A stretch of DNA of 64,000 nt, taken from positions 297,125-361,124 of the forward strand of contig NZ_LNYT01000007.1 in the NCBI RefSeq assembly GCF_001468125.1, written 5' to 3'. The position numbers and the translations under genes were made by a program. Numbering within the stretch: position 1 is the stretch's first letter; the number at the start of each line of letters is the position of its first letter. Of this stretch, positions 18,059-26,129 are shown in pieces. The DNA is from Legionella rubrilucens. GTDB lineage: Bacteria > Pseudomonadota > Gammaproteobacteria > Legionellales > Legionellaceae. The notes below the pieces were generated by a model. The model was not told where the DNA came from. It did no database searches and worked only from the letters and a program-made list of their open reading frames with translations.

Positions 18059-19522
18059 TCAGGGCGCGGGGAGTTGCTGCTGCTGTTGTTGTTGCTGTTG
18101 TTGCTGCTGGGCTTCTGCTCTTTCCTGCGCTTCGGCAATTTTATTGATTCTATCTTTGAAATCCCGTGTTGCTTCCGGACCGGATGCGCGTTTAACGTAC
18201 TCTTCACGGCGTTGATTGTCAGTCACGGCTTTATCCTGCATCATCTTCAAGCGGTTAGGATAATCAGCGAACAATTCCTCCGCTTTTTTGGCTTCGCCAT
18301 TGACATTGATGGTGATTTTATCCGGCGGAAAACCGGCTTTGAGCGCGCCTTCGTAAGCTTTGCGGGCGAGATCCATCACATGTTTAGTGTCCGGTTCGCC
18401 CTTGCTGTTGGTTTGATAGGATTTATAATTGACATCCATGACAATGGAATCGTGACCGCAGGCTCGTACGGCCGCGGCAATGGTAGTCATGTCGCCCAAC
18501 ACTTTGTCCTCGGAACCGTAGTAATAAGTCAATCCCCACTTGGGTAAGGTCATTGTCAGGACGGTTTCCGACTTGTTGTCTTTGCCTTTTTGTTCTTCAA
18601 TGTTAACTTGACGGCCGGTATAACTTAAAAAGCCTTTTAAGTCTTCCACACGGACGTTTTTAAACGTTGCCAGGCCCTTATTGGCATCAATACCAACGTG
18701 AATGGCGGTGTTTTCCTGGGTTTTGCGGTTTTTTTCTGCCAAGGCGTCAATGGCGGCCTTGTTTTGCTTGTTGCGGTACAGATCGGCTAAAAAAGAAATA
18801 CGGAAATACTCGTCCTGAGAGGCTTTATAGAGCTTGTCCATATCCCCCTTGACCGCTTTTTCAAATTTATCGAGATCCTCGCCCTGGCGTTTTTTAAGGG
18901 CGTCAGTCATCTCTTTCTGAACTTGAGGAAGGTCGACATCGGTTACGCCCAGGCTTGTTTTTAAGTTATTGACAAAGGTAGGGTCCTTAAAAAGGGCTTC
19001 AAGCTTGTTCAATTCCAATTGATGCTGCGCTTTAATGGCCTTGGTCGCTTCACTTTGCAGCTTATGTAATTCAGAACCCACTGCCTCGGGGTTAAAACTG
19101 TCGGACTGGGCATTGTTTTTTGCCAGATTCTTTGGAAGATTATCCGTGACAATGGCATTCAGTGCTTTGGCCCTGCGGTTAAATGCCTTGATGGCATCGG
19201 ACAGGTTCTGGTCGGCTTTCAGTGCGTCTTCGAGTTGAGTTTTAACCGCAGTCACTTCGGGTGTTGCGGTATTTAGTTTTTCATCCAGCGTGGAACCGTT
19301 GGGTAGCTTGAGTTTGCCAAAATCCGTGACTTTTTGCATTCTGGATTGGGAGAATTCATCAAAAGCGCCAACGCCGGTTAATCCGGCATTGAAGTTGACG
19401 CTGTCGCTGTACATTTCAAAATAGACTTCTTCGGCGCGCGGCCCAAAATGCTTAACAAGCTCTTTTTCAGCATTCAGGTAATTACGTAATTTTCCAAAAG
19501 GAACAAAGGTCGGCAATGGCAT
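18059..19522 (-). CDS. Effector-like protein with coiled coils and polyglutamine tail
   Basis: A 487-residue soluble protein without signal peptide or membrane segment. Residues ~60-270 are helical and rich in Lys, Glu, Ala and Gln, with probable coiled coils. A more globular part follows (~290-400, including TLPKWGLTYYYGSEDK and VMDVNYKSYQ). The C-terminus has charged helix ending in EAQERAEA, then 12 consecutive Gln and LPAP. Long disordered or acidic tails with coiled coils are usual in Legionella type IV effectors, so secretion by Dot/Icm is a reasonable guess, not shown. No domain recognised. Confidence 0.7.
   Translation of the reverse strand: MPLPTFVPFGKLRNYLNAEKELVKHFGPRAEEVYFEMYSDSVNFNAGLTGVGAFDEFSQSRMQKVTDFGKLKLPNGSTLDEKLNTATPEVTAVKTQLEDALKADQNLSDAIKAFNRRAKALNAIVTDNLPKNLAKNNAQSDSFNPEAVGSELHKLQSEATKAIKAQHQLELNKLEALFKDPTFVNNLKTSLGVTDVDLPQVQKEMTDALKKRQGEDLDKFEKAVKGDMDKLYKASQDEYFRISFLADLYRNKQNKAAIDALAEKNRKTQENTAIHVGIDANKGLATFKNVRVEDLKGFLSYTGRQVNIEEQKGKDNKSETVLTMTLPKWGLTYYYGSEDKVLGDMTTIAAAVRACGHDSIVMDVNYKSYQTNSKGEPDTKHVMDLARKAYEGALKAGFPPDKITINVNGEAKKAEELFADYPNRLKMMQDKAVTDNQRREEYVKRASGPEATRDFKDRINKIAEAQERAEAQQQQQQQQQQQQLPAP
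18074..18109 (-). repeat. Polyglutamine-coding CAG/CAA trinucleotide tract
   Basis: Twelve consecutive Gln codons in mixed CAG and CAA form (read as CTG/TTG on the + strand). The interruptions should reduce but not prevent slippage; length may vary between strains. Confidence 0.85.
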
Positions 19523-19557
19523 AATCTCTTCCGCATTTTAATCCATATGAAAATTAT

Positions 19558-19578
19558 ATCAGTTAAAGCTTAACTGAT
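19558..19578 (-). terminator. Dyad after metQ, probable end of the metNIQ operon
   Basis: A 9-bp perfect inverted repeat (ATCAGTTAA / TTAACTGAT) with a 3-base loop lies 2 bases beyond the metQ stop. On the leftward strand it is followed by ATAATTTT. It also lies about 35 bases upstream of the ATG at 19522, so an operator role for that gene is possible. Confidence 0.55.
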
Positions 19579-19580
19579 GA

Positions 19581-20369
19581 TTAATTTTTTTCATCCCAGG
19601 CTGGAATCGCCGCATCGCCAAACAATTCTTTGGCTTTTTCCTTGACTGCATTGGAGTTCATGGCTTTAACAAATTGCTCCAGCTGGCTTCGTTTATCGCT
19701 GTCACGGCGGATGACAATCAGGTTGGCGTAGGGAGAATCCTTGCTTTCCAGAAAGAGGGCATCACGGGACGGGCTTAAGCCGGCGGGTACTGCAAAATTG
19801 GTATTGATGACGGCCGCATCAACATCACTCAGGACGCGAGGCAACTGCGCGGCATCCAGTTCTTTGATTTGCAGGTGCTTTGGATTTGAAGCGATGTCAT
19901 CGGTGGTTGCCGTGGAGGTATGTTTCAGTGTAATCAGCTTGGCTTTTTGCAGGAGAATTAACGCACGGGCTTCGTTGCTGGGGTCGTTGGGAATGGCGAT
20001 AATGGCATTCTCGGGCAGCTTTTTCAATGATTTGTATTTGGACGAATAAATGCCCGTAGGATAAACAAAGGTTTTGCCTATTGCTTCCAGGTTATAACCA
20101 TGCGCTTTGATGGCGGCCTGCAGGTAAGGTAAATGCTGGTACACATTGGCATCGAGACTGCCATCCTGAAGCGCCTCATTAGGCAGGTTATAATCATTAA
20201 ATTCTACAATTTTAATGGTCAGACCATAATCCTTAAGCGCCTGCTCTTTGGCCACGTCGACCAGATCGGTTTCCGGCCCGGCAATGGTGCCGATGGTTAA
20301 TGTATTGGGCGAGGGTTTGTTGCAGGCGGCTAAACCCACGGCCAGAATCAGAATACTCAATAAACGCAT
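19581..20369 (-). CDS. metQ: Methionine-binding lipoprotein MetQ (NlpA family)
   Basis: 262 residues with a lipoprotein signal (VGLAAC, Cys16). Family features include the early TIGTIAGPETDLVDVA, VEFNDYNLPNEALQDGSLDANVYQHLPYL and the ligand-region VINTNFAVPAGLSP. It captures methionine (often the D form too) at the outer face of the inner membrane and delivers it to MetNI. It is the last gene of metN-metI-metQ. Confidence 0.93.
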   Translation of the reverse strand: MRLLSILILAVGLAACNKPSPNTLTIGTIAGPETDLVDVAKEQALKDYGLTIKIVEFNDYNLPNEALQDGSLDANVYQHLPYLQAAIKAHGYNLEAIGKTFVYPTGIYSSKYKSLKKLPENAIIAIPNDPSNEARALILLQKAKLITLKHTSTATTDDIASNPKHLQIKELDAAQLPRVLSDVDAAVINTNFAVPAGLSPSRDALFLESKDSPYANLIVIRRDSDKRSQLEQFVKAMNSNAVKEKAKELFGDAAIPAWDEKN

Positions 20370-20398
20370 GACGTTAACTCCCTAAAATACTTTAAAAC

Positions 20399-21046
20399 CT
20401 ATCGATGCGAGAGATGGCGGGCCAGTTTATCACCGCCCATTTGCAACAGTTGCACAATCATAATCAGAATGACGACAGTCGCCAACATAATTCCCACATT
20501 AAATCGTTGATAACCATAACGTATGGCCAAATCACCCAAACCGCCGCCGCCGACCGTGCCGGCCATGGCGGAATAATTGACCAGGGCAATGGCAGTCACC
20601 GTAATGGCCTGAATTAAGGCAGGCAAGGCTTCGGGAATCAGAATGTGACGAATCATTTGCCAGGTTGTTGCCCCCATGGAAAAACCGGTTTCGATAAGGC
20701 CAGCAGGCAGATTCTGATACACGTTTTCAACCAGTCTGGCAAAAAAAGGCGTCGCACCCAGTGTCAGGGGCACGATGGCGGCGTTAATGCCGATGGAGGT
20801 GCCTACCAGTAACCGGGTGAACGGAATTAAGGCCACGAGTAAAATAATAAATGGAATGGAACGGCTCATATTAATCAAACCACTGATGCTTTTATGAAGC
20901 AGGGGGTGCGGTTTGATTTTGCTGCTGCTGAACAGCAGGGTCCCCAGGGGAAGGCCCAAGGCAAAAGCCAGCAGGGTGCTGATGGTCACCATATAGAGGG
21001 TTTCCAGACTGGCTTGCAGTAAATCATAAAATAGTGTCAGTGACAT
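20399..21046 (-). CDS. metI: Methionine ABC transporter permease
   Basis: A 215-residue inner-membrane permease with about five helices, the normal MetI size. The EAA coupling loop is visible as [26 protein letters not shown], and [23 protein letters not shown] follows as in E. coli MetI. The start lies 23 bases inside metN; metQ follows after 29 bases. Confidence 0.95.
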   Translation of the reverse strand: MSLTLFYDLLQASLETLYMVTISTLLAFALGLPLGTLLFSSSKIKPHPLLHKSISGLINMSRSIPFIILLVALIPFTRLLVGTSIGINAAIVPLTLGATPFFARLVENVYQNLPAGLIETGFSMGATTWQMIRHILIPEALPALIQAITVTAIALVNYSAMAGTVGGGGLGDLAIRYGYQRFNVGIMLATVVILIMIVQLLQMGGDKLARHLSHR

Positions 21047-22055
21047 AACCTAGAATCTCCACGGTTAAATTGGCATCATTGCATCGCTGGATAAACTGCT
21101 GAAGCAGGGTTTGATTGGCATGCAATTCAACAATCAGAACGCCGCAGGTGACGGCGTCGAAGCGATCAATATTGGCCAGCAGAATATTAATGTCGATGTG
21201 CAGCTCGCGGCTGGTTTTACTGATGAAAGGCACCGTGGCGCTCTCACCATGAAAGAATAAACGGATAACCGGCTTGTCGCTTTCTACTGCGCTTAAATGG
21301 CTGGTTAAGCAGGCAGGCAATGGCGGGCTTAACTGGGCGTAAAGCATTTTTCTCGCCTGGCTTAAGGGATTATTGAAAACCTCATTCAAGGCCGTCATCT
21401 CAATGATTTGGCCTCCTTCCATGACCGCAAGGCGATGACAGATGCGTTTAACTACCTCCATTTCATGGGTGATAAGGACGATGGTGATGCCATAAAGTTT
21501 GTTGATTTTTTTTAATAATTCGAGAATGGCGTCGGTGGTTTCCGGATCCAGCGCAGAGGTGGCTTCATCGCATAACAGGATTTTGGGGGAGCAGCTTAAG
21601 GCTCTGGCAATGGCCACCCGCTGCTTTTGTCCGCCGCTTAATTGAGAGGGATAAGCCTCTTTTTTGTCCTGCAATTCCACTAAAGGCAGCAATTCATCTA
21701 TTTTATTTCGGATTTGCTCTTCATCCATGCCTTGAACACGCATGGGCAGGGCAATATTGTCATAGACGTTTTTGGACTGCAGAAGATTGAAATGCTGAAA
21801 AATCATCGCCATTTTATGGCGCGCCTGACGTAACTGGGCATTGTTGAGGTTAGTCAGCGTTTGATTGTCGATGATGACTTCACCCTGATCGGGCCGCTCC
21901 AGTAAATTAATGGTTCGCAACAGGGTCGATTTCCCAGCCCCGCTTCGGCCAATAATGCCAAAAATTTCGCCTTCCTGGATAAAAAGATTAATATCACGGA
22001 GCGCGATGGTGTCCGCATAGGATTTATTTAATCCAACTAATTCAATCATGTACAT
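21024..22055 (-). CDS. metN: Methionine ABC transporter ATP-binding protein
   Basis: 343 residues: an ABC ATPase (Walker [10 protein letters not shown], signature [15 protein letters not shown], Walker [16 protein letters not shown], His switch LITHEMEVV) followed by the C-terminal NIL domain (~265-343) that binds methionine and inhibits transport. Either ATG at 22055 or at 22049 (MIELVGL, matching the family) could start it. The upstream 150 bases show no recognisable SAM riboswitch, so control is probably protein-based. Confidence 0.95.
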   Translation of the reverse strand: MYMIELVGLNKSYADTIALRDINLFIQEGEIFGIIGRSGAGKSTLLRTINLLERPDQGEVIIDNQTLTNLNNAQLRQARHKMAMIFQHFNLLQSKNVYDNIALPMRVQGMDEEQIRNKIDELLPLVELQDKKEAYPSQLSGGQKQRVAIARALSCSPKILLCDEATSALDPETTDAILELLKKINKLYGITIVLITHEMEVVKRICHRLAVMEGGQIIEMTALNEVFNNPLSQARKMLYAQLSPPLPACLTSHLSAVESDKPVIRLFFHGESATVPFISKTSRELHIDINILLANIDRFDAVTCGVLIVELHANQTLLQQFIQRCNDANLTVEILGYVTDTIL

Positions 22056-22628
22056 AACCTAACGAAGTAGCGCAGCGGGGGATGCTAAGGAGGGTATACT
22101 GAAGCCCGCTTTAGCCGTGTTTACAAAAATTGAAGTTCTACCTTAACTTTTGAGCGCCCGCAAGCTGAGTTATTCAAATCGGCGCGATTCGCGATGATAC
22201 CATGAGTTGGGGGAGGAGGCAAAATATTAAAAGAACCCACTTTATTTCTCTTGGCTAATACATTATAACGTGCAGGCGATTTTGTTGGTGAGTGGAATAA
22301 TTAGGTCAATCATTAGCTCCCCTAAATAAGGTCTTGTAATGATTTACCATTAATTTAGTGCTGTTGGCTGAGTTTACAGCAAACATATTTGTCACATTGG
22401 TTGTTTATTGTTATTCCGGATTTAACAAACTCGATATTGGAGTTCTTGGCTTATGGTGGATACCAGTAACATGTGATAACAACTCTCAATATCAGGAGTG
22501 GCAGTGGGTAAATTGTTTTGAAGACTTCTTCAGAGCCCTGCTTTTCATTTCTGTATTAAGAAAAATGATTAATTATTAGTGAAGTGAGTTAAAATTTAAT
22601 ATTCAATTAGATAACTAATTGATATCTA
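22056..22628. other. Intergenic region at the left edge of the AT-rich block
   Basis: This 573-base gap separates divergent metN and the VUT-fusion gene. Composition shifts to AT-rich from about 22,200. A 73-codon TTG-start frame (22358-22579, Trp/Phe-rich, no ribosome binding site) might be a remnant gene but I cannot support it. AATTAGATAACTAATT-type repeats near 22,600-22,625 precede the VUT gene and may be promoter or operator sequence. Confidence 0.4.
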
Positions 22629-23858
22629 ATGAGATTATTTAATTCACCCTTGAGACTGTTGATGAAAAAAATAAAATTTAAGGAAAGACCAGATACAGCC
22701 ATCAGTTTATTATCAGTGCTCTACGTTACTTCTCTTTTGGCCAATTTAGCAGTAGGGTACAGGTATATAAGTTTGGGTTCTTTTACCCAGTCTGGGGGAA
22801 TATTTATTTTCCCTGTTTCATTCATTATCAGTGACATAATCACTGAAATTTATGGTAGTGATTTGGCAAGAAAACTAGTTCGTTATGGCATAGTTTGCCA
22901 ATTTATTTTTGCTGTCTATGCATATCTTGTTATCCATACTCCCGCACCTTATTTTCTCCAAAACAAAGAATTATATGCTTCGGTCTTTAGTCCCTATTTA
23001 AATTTTGCTCTTGCTAGCTCTATAAGTATTTGGATTGGCTCAAAAATAAACATTGTTTTATTAAGTAAATTCAGTGAATTTTCAGGGGGGAAATATTTTG
23101 CAGTGAGAAGTTTTCTTGCTTCGACAGCAGGAGAATTTTTAGTCACCAGCATTTCTATGGTTATAGCGAATTATAGCAAACTAAGTCTGGATAATCTTAT
23201 ATATATGATTGGCTGTTGCTTTATTATAAAAACAATAATTTCATTTGTAGCAATTTGGCCGGCATCAGTAATAGTTTATAATTTAACACATAAAAGAAGC
23301 TCGTATAAAACAATATTAGAATTTAAAAGGCCAATTAGGCTATTAAAAAATCTCCTTTTATTGGCTTGGAATGCCAAAGGCTTTATGTATGTACTTGAAG
23401 AAATTGATATGGATAGAAACAAGGCGATCTTATATTATAAAGGTACCAGAGGGATTATAGAAATATCTCTTTTTCATGCATTTTATAATAAAGAAATTAT
23501 TGATAAATTAAATCCGGATGATGCTGCTAGCATCGGATATTATTATGCTCAAATTCACGGAGGTGACAATGTTTTCTTGTTAAGTGAGAACAAAGAAAAA
23601 AAGAATTTTGTCTTAATGTTTAAGTCGGGTGAGTTGAATATTTTGGGAATTACTAGAGATAAAAAAATAATAATTGAAGATACAAAAAACGCTATTGAGT
23701 TTTTGAAGTTTCCAATGGAAATCTATAGAAATAAATTGATGCTGGGGAAATTTTCAAGCTCACAAGCCCTTTACATTGGTTATTTATCCGGTACCCCCGA
23801 ATTAAATTTGAAAAATTTTAAACCCAAACAAATTTGTTATCTTAAGTTAGTAAAATAG
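22629..23858 (+). CDS. VUT-family (YhhQ/QueT-like) membrane transporter with extra C-terminal domain
   Basis: A 409-residue protein. Residues ~25-220 hold about six membrane helices and the VUT/DUF165 signature FPVSFIISDIITEIYG (61-76), seen in queuosine-precursor transporters. Residues ~230-409 form a soluble domain of unknown type (KNLLLLAWNAKGFMYVLEE, then mixed strands with GYYYAQIHGGDN and FLKFPMEIYRN), absent from YhhQ, which is ~220 residues. The start is uncertain: neither ATG 22629 nor ATG 22662 has a good ribosome binding site. Codon use is AT-rich. The next gene begins 8 bases later, so they form an operon. Substrate unknown; a modified base or nucleoside is a guess. Confidence 0.8.
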   Translation: MRLFNSPLRLLMKKIKFKERPDTAISLLSVLYVTSLLANLAVGYRYISLGSFTQSGGIFIFPVSFIISDIITEIYGSDLARKLVRYGIVCQFIFAVYAYLVIHTPAPYFLQNKELYASVFSPYLNFALASSISIWIGSKINIVLLSKFSEFSGGKYFAVRSFLASTAGEFLVTSISMVIANYSKLSLDNLIYMIGCCFIIKTIISFVAIWPASVIVYNLTHKRSSYKTILEFKRPIRLLKNLLLLAWNAKGFMYVLEEIDMDRNKAILYYKGTRGIIEISLFHAFYNKEIIDKLNPDDAASIGYYYAQIHGGDNVFLLSENKEKKNFVLMFKSGELNILGITRDKKIIIEDTKNAIEFLKFPMEIYRNKLMLGKFSSSQALYIGYLSGTPELNLKNFKPKQICYLKLVK

Positions 23859-23866
23859 GTCTTATA

Positions 23867-24988
23867 ATGAGAACGGGTTATTATATTTTCTTTGGGAATG
23901 GTGATTACCATCCTTCTACCTATAAAACAAAAGAATGGGTATCGGAATGGAATTTAGATGATTGGAAAAAATTTATAGATGAAATCATAGAATTAGACTC
24001 TAATACCTTACTGATTTATCTCAACGGCCATACTTTACCTTATAGAAGCAAATCTCACCCGGAATTAGTTGATACTTCCCATTTAAACTGCAACAGCGAG
24101 TTTTTAAGTGAATTACTGCTATATGCTAAAGGGAAAGGTTTAAAAATAATTGCTGTATTAACTACAACAGGACATGCAGGAAAATTTGCTGAATTAAATG
24201 AGTCATCAAAAATTGAAGTATTGCTAAATGATTTATCGATTGAAGATACCCTGGTTCCTTTTCCTGCTCATATACGAAAAGGGAAAATGACAAAAAAGGA
24301 AGGAGCAGCTCAAGTTGGGTATGGTGTTTTATGTCATAATAAAGAAATTTCCCGTGCTTATGCCAAGGATATATTAGCAGAAGTAATCCATACCTTTGGA
24401 GATATTATTGACGGAATTGCATTGCACCCACCTGAATCTGCATATCCTTGTGGTTGTACTCAGTGTAAGGATAAATACTTTATTAGATACAAAGAGTCGT
24501 TAAATCCCAATAATATAGAAAATCATAGAGAGTTTTTTATCAAAAGTTATCTAGAGTTTCAAAGCGAACTTCATTCACTAATCTCAAAAGAACTTCCTCA
24601 ATGCCAGCAAGCAACTTTCACGATACCATGGTTGTATGAAAATTCATTTGATATTGTTGGTCAATTAATTCCTAAAGATGTAATAATTATTGAATGGGAT
24701 TATAATTTGGAGCCCTCAAGGATCAGCTCTATTAAGAAACGCATTGAAAAATACATGAGTTTAGGTCACACAATATGGTTTATGCCAACCGGCGGGTTTT
24801 CTTTTAATCCCCTGGAGCCTGCTGATGATCAAATAAATCTTTTATATCAACAAATTGAAGCTGTAGAGGATATGACTATAGGTGGAATCATTCACTTTTT
24901 AGGCCCGAGGAAAAGCACATTTATGACCGAAACAAGCCTGCAAAAGTTCTTTGAATCCAAACAAGAAACCATTTGTAAATTTAATTAA
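23867..24988 (+). CDS. TIM-barrel glycosidase-like protein with Cys cluster
   Basis: A 373-residue soluble protein with no signal peptide. Alternating strands and helices look like a (beta/alpha)8 barrel: YYIFFGNGDYHP, TLLIYLNGH, LKIIAVLTTTGH, GIALHPPES, ATFTIPWLYEN, DVIIIEWDYN, TIWFMPTGG and GGIIHFLGP. The fourth strand ends in HPPES (Glu190, a possible catalytic acid) followed by C-x-C-x2-C (195, 197, 200), a pattern of some glycoside hydrolase-like families such as DUF4838. No family assignment is certain. It is 8 bases after the VUT-fusion gene and its stop overlaps that of the convergent regulator by 4 bases. Confidence 0.75.
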   Translation: MRTGYYIFFGNGDYHPSTYKTKEWVSEWNLDDWKKFIDEIIELDSNTLLIYLNGHTLPYRSKSHPELVDTSHLNCNSEFLSELLLYAKGKGLKIIAVLTTTGHAGKFAELNESSKIEVLLNDLSIEDTLVPFPAHIRKGKMTKKEGAAQVGYGVLCHNKEISRAYAKDILAEVIHTFGDIIDGIALHPPESAYPCGCTQCKDKYFIRYKESLNPNNIENHREFFIKSYLEFQSELHSLISKELPQCQQATFTIPWLYENSFDIVGQLIPKDVIIIEWDYNLEPSRISSIKKRIEKYMSLGHTIWFMPTGGFSFNPLEPADDQINLLYQQIEAVEDMTIGGIIHFLGPRKSTFMTETSLQKFFESKQETICKFN

Positions 24989-25644
24989 ATTGTTCTTGTT
25001 TGAGTGAGTGTTAGAATGACTATAGCAATAATTTCGTGTTCCATGTGATTAAATGTAAGAACTTGAGAACCAGCTACGATTGGATTAAGTAACCAATTGG
25101 GCGAGTCTATCGTTAGTTCTCGTAACGAGATTGAATTATCTGTCTTGAATTTAATTAAAACCAAGTCTCCATCAATAGGTAGTAAGTGCGTTTGTAGAAC
25201 AAATAAAGTACCTACTGGGAATCTTGCATGCATTGACTTGGTACTTTCAAGAGCGAATATGAGATCACCTGGATGAATATTCTCAAGCAAGTTACCTATC
25301 GGAACCCATTTTTCCCATGTGATTTTATCGAAAGCTGCAGTGAAATTTGGTTTCGAAACAAAATCCCAAGACATAAGTGGGATAGAGATATTCTTGCTTT
25401 GTTCGTTTGTACCAACTAGAAAATCGAGGTTCACCCCAAAAAAATCAGCAATTTGTTGAAGTGTAGAAAGCCTTGGATCAGTTGTGGTTCCATTAATGAT
25501 TCTATTGATAGTGTTATAAGGGATATTTAAATTTTTTGCTAAGTCATATTCTGAGACTTGGTGTGAATCTAAGAGTTTAGATAAATTTTTAGATAAAAAA
25601 TTTGACTGTGAGGATTTAGTTTTATCCTTTAGGGTATTAGTCAT
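24985..25644 (-). CDS. XRE-family regulator with S24/LexA-like C-terminal domain
   Basis: 219 residues. An HTH of the XRE/Cro type spans ~18-76 (YDLAKNLNIPYNTINRIINGTT, DPRLSTLQQIADFFGV). The C-terminal half resembles S24 repressor domains: HPGDLIFALESTKSMHARFPVGT gives a Ser137-Met, but where the catalytic Lys is expected the sequence reads SLRELTID with Arg175, so self-cleavage may be lost. It may repress its own gene; dyads lie directly upstream. It sits convergent to the VUT/TIM-barrel pair and is AT-rich like them, suggesting a shared origin. Confidence 0.85.
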   Translation of the reverse strand: MTNTLKDKTKSSQSNFLSKNLSKLLDSHQVSEYDLAKNLNIPYNTINRIINGTTTDPRLSTLQQIADFFGVNLDFLVGTNEQSKNISIPLMSWDFVSKPNFTAAFDKITWEKWVPIGNLLENIHPGDLIFALESTKSMHARFPVGTLFVLQTHLLPIDGDLVLIKFKTDNSISLRELTIDSPNWLLNPIVAGSQVLTFNHMEHEIIAIVILTLTQTRTI

Positions 25645-25674
25645 ATAAGTAGTTAAGGCTTTTAAACTACTTAT
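25645..25674 (-). promoter_or_regulatory. Perfect 10-bp inverted repeat abutting the regulator start codon
   Basis: ATAAGTAGTT (25645-25654) and AACTACTTAT (25665-25674) are separated by 10 bases and lie immediately upstream of the ATG at 25644. The two-fold symmetry and position suit an autoregulatory operator; a hairpin controlling translation is the alternative. Confidence 0.55.
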
Positions 25675-25787
25675 TCTTGCATAAGAGACTCAATCTGAAA
25701 AGTATTATCGACTTAACGTAATATTTATTTACTATTTTATCATCCATTAGAGCAAAAATAGCACAATCAAATACTTTTAGTCTAACT

Positions 25788-25838
25788 TTTTACTCCGTAA
25801 AAGACAAAATATTAATTAAAAGTTTACTTCAAAGTAAA
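25788..25838. promoter_or_regulatory. Two TTTAC/GTAAA dyads, candidate operators
   Basis: TTTTAC-3-GTAAAA (25788-25802) and TTTACTT-2-AAGTAAA (25823-25838) are short perfect dyads sharing a TTTAC core, 35 bases apart, upstream of the XRE regulator. Spaced, related dyads are typical of XRE repressor operators. AT-richness raises the chance of coincidence. Confidence 0.4.
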
Positions 25839-25951
25839 AAAAATTTAATATTGATTTACTTTTATGTAATTGAGCGAACTTTGAATTTTATTCTCCAGAA
25901 TATGGAGACATTAGTTATATAGAATTCAGTACACGTTCAATTTCAGAACCT

Positions 25952-26020
25952 TATTGGAAATGGCCAATACCCTACTCCGCGGGTCAGATGTCTTAACAAG
26001 TTACTAAGACTGCAGGAGTA
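25952..26020. other. Structured intergenic segment with nested inverted repeats
   Basis: Between the XRE and LuxR-type genes, TATTGG/CCAATA (25952-25957 / 25964-25969) is followed by TACTCC (25973-25978) pairing with GGAGTA (26015-26020), enclosing GTCTTA/TAAGAC (25990-25995 / 26005-26010). This may be a structured leader, a binding site or a trace of a recombination site. The rest of 25,839-26,129 shows nothing recognisable. Confidence 0.35.
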
Positions 26021-26129
26021 CGTGAGGGATAATAAAAGTAAGGTAAAGCTTCTATAGTGGCACATCCTGTATAGACGTTAGATCTTATAGTGCTTGCCAA
26101 ATGACTTAATCTGTAAAATAGGAAGATAT

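Noticed and set aside
18074-18109. CTG/TTG repeats as a mobile or CRISPR-type repeat
   Set aside because: They are in-frame Gln codons of a protein gene with no spacer structure.
18074-18547. 157-codon Leu-rich + strand frame
   Set aside because: The Leu run is just the polyglutamine tract read on the opposite strand; the frame is a shadow.
22056-22200. Possible SAM riboswitch upstream of metN
   Set aside because: No conserved S-box, SAM-II or similar core could be recognised by eye; metNIQ is regulated in other ways in many proteobacteria.
22358-22579. 73-codon Trp/Phe-rich frame
   Set aside because: Weak start, no ribosome binding site, no known family; possibly a gene remnant but not supportable.
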